From assembly GCA_963576565.1 (NCBI GenBank), contig OY755038.1:143196558-143260557 (forward strand): DNA of 64,000 nt. Reading direction: 5' to 3'. Position 1 is the stretch's first letter. Each line of letters begins with the position of its first letter. The position numbers and the translations under genes are program-made. Below are positions 56,596-64,000 of this stretch, piece after piece. Under the pieces are notes generated by a model that did not search any database, was not told where the DNA came from, and saw nothing but the letters and a program-made list of their open reading frames with translations. This DNA comes from Aspidapion aeneum (Eukaryota; Arthropoda; Insecta; Coleoptera; Brentidae).

Positions 56596-57051
56596 AGCTG
56601 AATGGATTGCTAGTCCAGACAGCTAGTTGGGTACCTTTTTAGCATCCCCCTACCACTATAGTGGTCGTACCCGAAGGGTTAAGCTCTGATCCACAGCCGC
56701 CCCTAACCTGGAGTACAGTCGCTGTTGGCAGGCCGGTCAATATGACTCAGACGCCTGCTCGCAAGACACAGCTCATATGCCTCGAAGTGTGCAATGAGCC
56801 AGTGGCTTTTCTTGCGCCCCTTTAAAGCAGGGACTACTGAGTAGGGTGCACTACCCTTGTGCATGTACATTATTTCTAGGTCTTTTCCTCTTATTCGTGT
56901 GGTCCCTGACCTTTTAGGGGTATTGTGGGGGGGCAGGGCTCTCACTACCTGCCGGGAGGATAGTGTAGGTCATTCCCCCCGATGACAACTGGGGAGGCGG
57001 TGTCGTCACTCACCGTTCACAAGCATCTGTCACCTGCTTGATACCCCTGCC
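56596..57051 (-). other. A1 5' leader
   Basis: Richer in G and C than its surroundings and duplicated exactly at 63120-63575. It begins (minus strand) GGCAGGGGTATCAAGCAGGT next to the TAA tract. GGCAGGG can pair with CCCTGCC about 105 nt downstream (56934-56940). An 80-codon open frame (56703-56945) lies within but shows no known motif. Confidence 0.6.
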
Positions 57052-57082
57052 TTATTATTATTATTATTATATTATTATTATT
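57052..57082. repeat. (TAA)n tract between B1 and A1
   Basis: TTATTATTATTATTATTATA with further TTA units. It lies exactly between the B1 3' end and the A1 5' end and recurs at 63576-63606. Confidence 0.9.
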
Positions 57083-57173
57083 TTCAGGTTCCACAGGTCT
57101 TCCTGGTTAGAGCTTCTCTCCGGTACTTGCGTACAAGGATTCGAAGTGGGGTCTACGGTATAGGTAAGTATTT

Positions 57174-58379
57174 TCAAGGTAAGTTCAGAACTTTACGTAC
57201 GATTCCAGTAGTTTCTATCAGAGTGATTTTTTGCATTTGACTAACTAGATTTTCTTTTATTTCCAGGGTTTTGAGGCCATCGAGTGTTGCTGACGGTACT
57301 TCCCCAGTAGCTCCGAAGATTATTGGCACAATGGTGACACGATCTTGGTTCCACATGTCTTTGATCTCATTTGCTAATGGCAAGTATTTGTTTATTTTTT
57401 CTTGGTATTTTCGTTGAGTGTTTGTGGGCAGCGGGATTGCCATGTCTATGATGTACGCTTGTTTTGTTTGTTTGTTCACAAGCACCATATCTGGTTTGTT
57501 ATGTGGTATATGTACGTCCGTGATTATTTCTCTGTTCCAATATAGCTTGTAGTTCTCATTTTCATTCACAGAGTCGGGTTTTAGCTTATAGTACGGGGTG
57601 TGAGGTGCGTCAGGTTTTATTTTTTTTAGAAATTCCTGGTATATGACTTTTCCTACGTTGTCGTGCCTTTTTGTGTATTCGTTGGGGGCTAGTACTGTGC
57701 AACCGCTCACTATGTGATCTATCGATTCTGTTTGTTCTCCACACATTCTACATTTATCTGTTTCTATGCGTTGTTTCATTATGTGTTTTTGGTAATTGCG
57801 TGTGGGAATTACTTGATCTTGGATAGCCATGACAAACCCTTCTGTTTCTGGGAACAGCTGTCCCTTCTTAAGCCAGTCCAGTGATGCTTTTTCATTGATG
57901 TGGGCCTGCTTGAGTAATGCAGGATATCGTCCATGTAATTCTTTGCTAAGCCATTTTTCCATGTGATTTATGGATTCTTCTTCAGGTAATTGTCTGCTTT
58001 GTAGGTTCAGGGGCGTGATTTTATTGTCTTTGTTTACTATTGCTTTGTACAGTCCGGTCTCTTCCGCTTTTTTGTGAAAGTAGGTTCTTAGGTTTTTTAT
58101 TTGTTTCTTATGTAGTTCTTCAATGTTTAACACTCCCCATCCTCCTTGCTCTCTGGGAAGGTGAAATCTTTCCATAGAGCTTCTTGGGTGGTGGAACCTG
58201 TGTTTAGTGGCTACAGTTCGTATTGTGCGGTTAAGTTCGGTTAGCTCTGTTTGTGTCCACGATATGATGCCGAGGCTATATGTTAGGATTGGGATTGCAT
58301 AGGTGTTGATTGCCTTCACCATATTCCTTCCACGTAGCTTCGTCCTCATTATTTTTTGAGCCTTTGTTTGAGATTGCAT
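57174..58379 (-). pseudogene. B1 C-terminal part: CCHC finger and endonuclease
   Basis: Residues about 215-240 read CRMCGEQTESIDHIVSGCTV and further on EYTKRHDNV, the C-C-H-C finger of this class. Next come HNKPDMVLVNKQTKQAYIID and MAIPLPTNTQRKYQEKINKY, giving the PD...D...(E/K) pattern of the restriction-like endonuclease that nicks the target. It ends with a FGATGEVPSATLDGLKTLEI tail. The upstream RT frame is 58495-60159. This C-terminal half is uninterrupted. Confidence 0.85.
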
Positions 58380-58546
58380 CTAAGGTGTTCTTTGGTTTGT
58401 TTCTGATCTATCCCACGTGCTTGCTGGTATCCCAAATATTTGTACAGCTCGTCCTCTTCCATTCCTTCTATCACTCCAGCATCCTCTCCCATTTCTACTC
58501 CTTGATGTTTCCTCCATTTCCCTTTTCCATGACATTGATGCGACAT
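58349..58546 (-). pseudogene. B1 middle fragment between two frameshifts
   Basis: Reads EDELYKYLGYQQARGIDQKQ, corresponding to the TYKYLGFQQALNIDAAEMKD region after the RT in A/C. It bridges the RT frame and the C-terminal frame, showing two small indels in B1. Confidence 0.7.
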
Positions 58547-60159
58547 TTGTCTAGGCCAAATGTCATGTTAATGTCTTCACTGAACTTTTTTATTATTTGG
58601 ATGTTTTTTTCCAGGTCTTCGTTGGATGACGCATATGTTTTGAGATCGTCCATGTATAGGAGGTGGGTAAGTATTTTGTTGTTTTCTAACTTTACACCTT
58701 TATTTTGTTCTTTTAGTGTGGAGGAGAGCGGGTTGAGAGCCAGGCAGAACCATAGCGGGCTTAGAGCGTCTCCCTGGAAAATTCCGCACTGTATAGGTAT
58801 ATCTCCGATTACTTGTTGCTTGTTTTTAGCTGTGATTGTTAATGTGGTTTTCCATGTGTTCATTGCCTTTTCTAGGAGTTTTATTATTTGCGGGTCAATC
58901 TTATATAGTTCCAGTACCTCCAGCAGCCAAGTGTGTGGTACGCTGTCAAAGGCTTTCTGGTAATCTATATATGCAGTGTAAAGATCTTTTTTCTCTTTCT
59001 TTGCGTTTCCTGTTATTATGGCATCGATTACCAGTTGGTCTTTGCATCCTTTTGCTGACTTTGTGCATCCCTTTTGCTCTGTTGCCAAGAGTTCGTTCTC
59101 GGTTAGGTGCTTATATATTTTTTCAGCTATAACTCCTGTCAGTAACTTATAGAGTGTTGGGAGACATGTAATAGGGCGATATTTACTAGGTTTCTTGCTC
59201 GTAGGTGACGTTTTTGGGAGAAGATAGGTAATTCCTTGTGTCATAAATGTTGGTAGTTCAGTCCGGTTTTCCAGTATGTCTGTGAAGATGTCGGCGATTT
59301 TTTTGTGTGTGCTTTTGAATTTTTTGATCCAGAAGTTTTGTATTTTATCAATGCCTGGAGCTTTCCAGTTTTTGCTCTTTTTGATCACCTTCTCGAGTTC
59401 TTCCAGTACTACTGTGTGGTTAATCATTCTCCTCTTGTTTGTCATCCTTTCTTTTTCTTTCGTTATCCATTTTGCTTTCTTTTTGTGTTGTTTTGGGACG
59501 GCCCATATGTTCTTCCAATAGCTTTTTGTGTCTTCTTTCCCTGGTTGTTCGTCTTCTTTGTTATTTGTTGTGGATTTAAGTTGTCTGTAGAACCTTCCCT
59601 CGTTATCCTCGAATTGGTTGTTGTCCTGTCTTCGCTGGCGACTTTCTTTGAATCTTCGGAGTCTTTTAGCTCTGGCCGCTAATTGTTGCTTGAGTAGATC
59701 GAGTATTTCTTGGTTGGTGTTGTTACTTTCATTTTTGTATTTGTTTATCAGTTTTTTTGTTTTTCGTTTAAGTTTTTCGCTTGCTGTGTTTCTGCTAGCT
59801 TGTTCTATTTGTCCTATATGTTTTCTAAGTTCCTCGATTCGTTTAATGAGTCGTCTTTCCCAAGGTGGTTGAGATTCTGTTGAGGTCGAGGTGTCTTCTT
59901 TGGGTTTATTTTTTATTTGTTGGTTTATTTCAATCGTGGTCATTGCGCCAACGTAAATAATTGTGTGGAGGTCAAGGATATTGTGTGCATCGTTGATTTT
60001 TTCTGCTATTGTGTTATTTATGAGGGTTATTGTTTGCTTTGTGTTTTTATTTGTCTTTAGCTTAGGTATTCTTGGCCTCATTTCTGGTAGGGTTCCGTTG
60101 TATTTCATGTATATCTCATCGAACTTTCCTATTACTTGTGCTTGGCCTTCGTCTATCAC
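58495..60159 (-). pseudogene. B1 reverse transcriptase part
   Basis: Shows WKAPGIDKIQNFWIKKF, LPKTSPTSKKPSKYRPITCL, YIDYQKAFDSVPHTWLLEVL, GIFQGDALSPLWFCLALNPL and THLLYMDDLKTYASS with YMDD. The same frame stays open upstream to about 60292 without an obvious start (TSKTITPETAQRIKREAEIE). Lysine/asparagine-rich and AT-biased compared with A. It is frameshifted at 58500. Confidence 0.85.
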
Positions 60160-60341
60160 ATTTACATCCGCGTCTGCTACTGGGGGTTGATTTTCGTTCT
60201 GGTCTCGTACTCCTAGTTCAATTTCTGCTTCTCTTTTTATGCGTTGGGCGGTTTCGGGTGTTATTGTTTTTGAGGTTAGTAGTACTCGTCTTTAATCTAG
60301 TATATTTTGCACTGTTTTACGCGCAAGTTCAGGGAACTTCT

Positions 60342-62284
60342 GGCGTCTGAGTCATATTGACCGGCCTGCCAACAGCGACTGTACTCCAGGTTAGGGGCGG
60401 CTGTGGATCCGTTGTATTTCATTCGGATAAAATACAAAACTATTGGTGGAAACAGTTCACAGCTACTCATTCAAAACTAAAGACATATTTTAATGATTTT
60501 CTTTTAACACCAGAACTACTACCTGAATTTCTCACAACCGGATTAACAACAATGCTGCCCAAAAAGCCAGACATCTCCCACCCAAAAAACTTTCGACCAA
60601 TAACCTGTCTCCCTACCCTGTATAAGCTCTTTACGACGATTCTCGCTAGAAAAATGGAGATTCACATAAAAAGACATAACCTTATGGGAATGGAACAAAA
60701 AGGCTGTAAGCGAGGATCTCAAGGAACCAGAGAACTACTTGTAATCGACGCCATTGCTACCAACCAAGCCAGAGTAAAACAACGTAACTTATCAGTAGCA
60801 TGGATCGATTATCAGAAAGCATTTGATTCCGTTCCGCATAGTTGGCTCCTAAAGGTTCTACAGATCTACAAGATAAGCGCTAATACCTTCAGAGTCCTTG
60901 AGCACGCGATGGCACAATGGAGAACATGCTTAAGGGTAAAGGCAGGTGATGTCGAATATTGCACTGAACATCTAAGTATCCAACGGGGAATATTTCAGGG
61001 TGATAGCCTCAGTCCGTTATGGTTCTGCCTAGCACTGAACCCACTAAGTCATATTATTAACAACAGCACGTACGGTTATAATATCGGCAGACCAAATGGA
61101 GTGAGGCTCTCACATTCACTATACATGGATGACTTTAAATGCTACGCAAAAGGAAAAAGTCAGCTCCAAGGACAGCTGGAGCTTGTGGCGTTGTTCAGTC
61201 GATCAATCAGAATGGAGTTCGGGCTTGATAAATGCGCAGTACTACATGTAGAGAAAGGGAAAATTCAAGAAGGTGAGAGTACAGAACTAATGGATGGCAC
61301 TCTAATAAACAACACAGGAAGAGCAACATACAAGTACCTGGGGTTCCAACAAGCTTTAAATATAGATGCTGCAGAAATGAAAGACAGGGTGAAAAAGGAG
61401 CTACAGCGAAGACTCAAGCTGCTGCTAAAAACAGAACTTAACGCCCGAAACTCCATCATTGCTATAAACACATGGGCAATCCCTGTCGTTACAGCTACTT
61501 TTGGAGTGCTAAAATGGAGTGAAACCGACCTACAAGCTTTGGACCGTTCTATAAGAACAACACTTACCTCGTTCCGTGCACTGCATCCAAATTCTTCTGT
61601 CGCCAGATTGTACATCTCCAGAAACCGCGGAGGAAGGGGGCTGATCTCGCTCCGAGATGGGCACCTAAGACAAAAAAAATCATTAAGGAAATTTTTTATG
61701 GAAAGCACTGATGCACTGCACATAGCAATCGCAAGAAAGGACAAAGGCTATACACCACTTAACCTCTCTGAAAGGGAACAAAATGAGACGGCCACACCTT
61801 GGGAAGAACAATGGAACTCCAAGGTATTACATGGTAGATATGCAGCAGGACTCAGACAAGAAGCTGCCGATTCGAACTCGTCCTGTCTGTTCTTAAAAAA
61901 AAGCGGTCTAACCAGGGAAACCGAAGGTCTAATGTTAGCGATCCAAGATCAAGTGATGGGAACACGGTCATACAGAAAACATATACTAAAAGAAAACATC
62001 CAAAATGAAACATGCAGAGTATGTGGTCAAAAACAAGAGACAATACAACATATAATCAGCGGATGCAGTGTTATCGCTCCCAAGGAGTACCTTAATAGAC
62101 ACAACGACGTCGCGAAGATTATACACAGTAACCTTTGTAGCAAGTATAAGCTAAAGAACACTAACCAGCCCTATTACAAATATAATCCAGAACCAGTGGC
62201 AGAGAATCAAAATGTTAAAATCTATTGGGATACATCAATAGTTACTGATAGAACTGTGCTTCATAACAAACCTGATATATCATC
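60342..62284 (+). mobile_element. Inverted, internally deleted R4-like copy C (family A)
   Basis: 60342-60408 matches the A leader. A filler CCGTTGTATTTCAT (60409-60422) follows. From about 60425 the sequence matches the A ORF from DKIQNYWW to beyond the CCHC finger, stopping inside the endonuclease at HNKPDI. It runs opposite to its neighbours and ends tail-to-tail against A2 at 62285. Confidence 0.85.
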
Positions 62285-62411
62285 ATTTTTTATTTTTTGT
62301 TTCAGGTCTGACAGTGTCGATTACCGTAGCCGCAGCGCAGTACACAAGCTCGTGAATATCAGTAATGGACTCACATCGTTCAACATAGCGGGTGAGGATA
62401 TGGTTAATTGA
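60357..62411 (+). CDS. C reverse transcriptase ORF, intact but truncated
   Basis: A 684-codon open frame. Residues about 1-23 are leader and filler translated by chance. From about 24 it is family-A RT, with AWIDYQKAFDSVPHSWLLKV, GIFQGDSLSPLWFCLALNPL and SLYMDDFKCYAKG (catalytic YMDD near 256-262). Near 553-570 CRVCGQKQETIQHIISGC is the CCHC finger. The endonuclease is cut after HNKPDI (about 640). The last 43 residues read antisense of the A2 N-terminal region. Unlike A1 it has no frameshift, so it shows the older frame, but it lacks both the Myb-like region and most of the endonuclease. Confidence 0.8.
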   Translation: MTGLPTATVLQVRGGCGSVVFHSDKIQNYWWKQFTATHSKLKTYFNDFLLTPELLPEFLTTGLTTMLPKKPDISHPKNFRPITCLPTLYKLFTTILARKMEIHIKRHNLMGMEQKGCKRGSQGTRELLVIDAIATNQARVKQRNLSVAWIDYQKAFDSVPHSWLLKVLQIYKISANTFRVLEHAMAQWRTCLRVKAGDVEYCTEHLSIQRGIFQGDSLSPLWFCLALNPLSHIINNSTYGYNIGRPNGVRLSHSLYMDDFKCYAKGKSQLQGQLELVALFSRSIRMEFGLDKCAVLHVEKGKIQEGESTELMDGTLINNTGRATYKYLGFQQALNIDAAEMKDRVKKELQRRLKLLLKTELNARNSIIAINTWAIPVVTATFGVLKWSETDLQALDRSIRTTLTSFRALHPNSSVARLYISRNRGGRGLISLRDGHLRQKKSLRKFFMESTDALHIAIARKDKGYTPLNLSEREQNETATPWEEQWNSKVLHGRYAAGLRQEAADSNSSCLFLKKSGLTRETEGLMLAIQDQVMGTRSYRKHILKENIQNETCRVCGQKQETIQHIISGCSVIAPKEYLNRHNDVAKIIHSNLCSKYKLKNTNQPYYKYNPEPVAENQNVKIYWDTSIVTDRTVLHNKPDISSFFIFCFRSDSVDYRSRSAVHKLVNISNGLTSFNIAGEDMVN

Positions 62412-63119
62412 GGTCACAGCGTTTTTTATCACAGGTGAGTACCCAAGTTTTCTTAGGACAGGCCTTTGACATGGGTCTGTTCGTTGATAAGTAAACAGAA
62501 GTTCATTGAGTTTTTTTTCCAGACTGTCATCATGCATCGGTCCTACAACTGGCTCCTCGAGGGATTCCGGTTCCAGTTGGTTTGCAGTGCCCACTGCTTT
62601 TGGGTTGATCGTCGTATTATTTGATGGTATATCGTCTTGTTGTGGTGCCATTAGTGCATCGACCTCGCTTCGCAGGGTCTGAATTTCGGCCTCAGATATT
62701 GCTTTCCTGCGCATGATTGATCTTAATTGGTCGGAGAGTCTTTGTGCAGTTATCTGTGGGTTGGGATATATTTCGTGCCATACTCTGTGGAGTTCGTCTC
62801 GGTAAAGTGTTTTTTGTGTTTCGTTTTTTGTTGCTTGGAGGTACGCGCGTACGAGGTTAATGTTCATCTCTCTTGTCCAGCGCGTACGCCCTCCTGGTCG
62901 AGCCGGGTCGACGGGTCGCTGAGAGTCAGCGTCCAAGTCTTCGGCTTGTTCTTCATTATTCCTAGGACTTCTGGGCCTTACGGTTCCGTTTCGCAGAGTA
63001 GTGCCGTTCGCTTCACTTTCATCTGCTAGGGCTTGGTCAGGTCTTCCCCCAGATGTAAGCCCAGCATCGGGGGCGGGTTCCGAGGCTTCTTCATTATCGA
63101 GAGCATTTCGAAATCTCAT
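62283..63119 (-). pseudogene. A2 N-terminal ORF fragment
   Basis: Same start (MRFRNALDNEEASEPAPDAG) and Myb-like segment as A1, ending TVIDTVRPETKNKK at the inversion junction. No RT follows in this orientation. Confidence 0.8.
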
Positions 63120-63575
63120 AGCTGAATGGATTGCTAGTCCAGACAGCTAGTTGGGTACCTTTTTAGCATCCCCCTACCACTATAGTGGTCGTACCCGAAG
63201 GGTTAAGCTCTGATCCACAGCCGCCCCTAACCTGGAGTACAGTCGCTGTTGGCAGGCCGGTCAATATGACTCAGACGCCTGCTCGCAAGACACAGCTCAT
63301 ATGCCTCGAAGTGTGCAATGAGCCAGTGGCTTTTCTTGCGCCCCTTTAAAGCAGGGACTACTGAGTAGGGTGCACTACCCTTGTGCATGTACATTATTTC
63401 TAGGTCTTTTCCTCTTATTCGTGTGGTCCCTGACCTTTTAGGGGTATTGTGGGGGGGCAGGGCTCTCACTACCTGCCGGGAGGATAGTGTAGGTCATTCC
63501 CCCCGATGACAACTGGGGAGGCGGTGTCGTCACTCACCGTTCACAAGCATCTGTCACCTGCTTGATACCCCTGCC
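62285..63575 (-). mobile_element. R4-like copy A2 (5' part only)
   Basis: Matches 55761-57051 with a constant offset of 6,524 bp; the only difference I saw in the ORF is T to A in the codon giving YLQATK instead of YHQATK. It is cut at 62285, just after the Myb-like region. Confidence 0.85.
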
Positions 63576-63606
63576 TTATTATTATTATTATTATATTATT
63601 ATTATT
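63576..63606. repeat. (TAA)n tract between B2 and A2
   Basis: Identical to 57052-57082, including the ATTATATTATTA irregularity. Confidence 0.9.
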
Positions 63607-64000
63607 TTCAGGTTCCACAGGTCTTCCTGGTTAGAGCTTCTCTCCGGTACTTGCGTACAAGGATTCGAAGTGGGGTCTACGGTATAGGTAAGTATTTTCA
63701 AGGTAAGTTCAGAACTTTACGTACGATTCCAGTAGTTTCTATCAGAGTGATTTTTTGCATTTGACTAACTAGATTTTCTTTTATTTCCAGGGTTTTGAGG
63801 CCATCGAGTGTTGCTGACGGTACTTCCCCAGTAGCTCCGAAGATTATTGGCACAATGGTGACACGATCTTGGTTCCACATGTCTTTGATCTCATTTGCTA
63901 ATGGCAAGTATTTGTTTATTTTTTCTTGGTATTTTCGTTGAGTGTTTGTGGGCAGCGGGATTGCCATGTCTATGATGTACGCTTGTTTTGTTTGTTTGTT
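63607..64000 (-). mobile_element. R4-like copy B2, 3' end (continues past the window)
   Basis: Identical by eye to 57083-57476. It carries the end of the endonuclease (MAIPLPTNTQRKYQEKINKY to VRKVLNLP, 63698-63967) and the short 3' UTR. The upstream part lies beyond position 64000. Confidence 0.85.

Larger units (their letters stand above)
53670..57051 (-). mobile_element. R4/Dong-like non-LTR retrotransposon A1, 3'-truncated
   Basis: The 5' end abuts a (TAA)n tract (57052-57082), the target type reported for Bombyx Dong. It comprises a GC-richer 5' leader (56596-57051) and one long ORF (56595 to 53648), broken by two homopolymer frameshifts. The 3' end is lost at 53670, before the CCHC finger and endonuclease, where sequence homologous to copy C ends abruptly. 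Near-identical copies of parts are A2 (62285-63575) and C (60342-62284). Confidence 0.8.
57083..60341 (-). mobile_element. R4/Dong-like non-LTR retrotransposon B1
   Basis: A second R4-like family, clearly distinct from A in protein sequence. The 3' end meets the TAA tract after a short 3' UTR (57083-57173). The coding region is broken by frameshifts near 58360 and 58500. The 5' end is cut at about 60341, where the inverted A copy C begins, so the N-terminal DNA-binding region is missing. Confidence 0.8.

Noticed and set aside
60338..62284. Twin-priming inversion of one R4-like insertion
   Set aside because: Both C and A2 contain 5'-leader sequence, so they cannot be the two parts of a single transcript.
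62283..62411. C-terminal 43 residues of the C ORF as a new domain
   Set aside because: They are antisense of the A2 N-terminal region, read through the inversion junction.

Overview
The window looks like repeat-dominated nuclear DNA from an arthropod, most likely an insect. It is AT-rich and packed with eukaryotic transposable elements: R4/Dong-type non-LTR retrotransposons, Ty3/Gypsy-type LTR elements, decayed pogo-like and hAT-like DNA transposons, many MITEs and foldback elements, and long microsatellites of the mini-me type. I cannot name the species. I found no host gene I would call with confidence; a few exon-like stretches are listed with low confidence.

Layout. 1-8.4 kb: nested DNA-transposon remains. 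A TA-flanked element (1123-6933) interrupts a dispersed repeat. It holds a pogo-like element (3648-6417) that in turn carries a 1.07 kb foldback made of AGCGCG-type 15-mers. 8.4-15.7 kb: a 1.77 kb (TATGTCTG)n array and a 0.5 kb (CTGT)n array, both ending in the same conserved core; between them a foldback with a perfect 8-bp target duplication and duplicated 11-13 kb blocks; then a hAT remnant. 15.7-35.8 kb: MITEs, arrays of an AATGGCGGATCC-type satellite, two copies of a GGCGCC-ended repeat, a hAT-like MITE with a perfect target duplication, and a non-LTR retrotransposon remnant near 30.1 kb. 35.8-45.7 kb: a pogo-like deletion derivative, then a TIR element (36695-45682) that now holds two LTR elements back to back: X (gag and protease only, 5' LTR almost deleted) and Y (553-bp LTRs, non-coding interior). 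45.7-47.5 kb: ACGTAC-rich palindromic DNA and a satellite array.

47.5-53.6 kb: a broken Ty3/Gypsy element (Z) on the minus strand, with gag, protease, RT, RNase H and integrase all recognisable but interrupted; only the 3' LTR is visible. 53.67-64 kb: a cluster of two R4/Dong-like families, A and B, on the minus strand, joined through a (TAA)n tract. The B-(TAA)n-A junction occurs twice, 6,524 bp apart and almost identical. Between the copies lies an inverted, internally deleted A copy (C) whose reverse transcriptase reading frame is uninterrupted.

Nothing here forms a working host pathway. The elements relate to each other mainly by nesting, by truncating one another, and by the R4-like pair sharing one TAA-repeat target.
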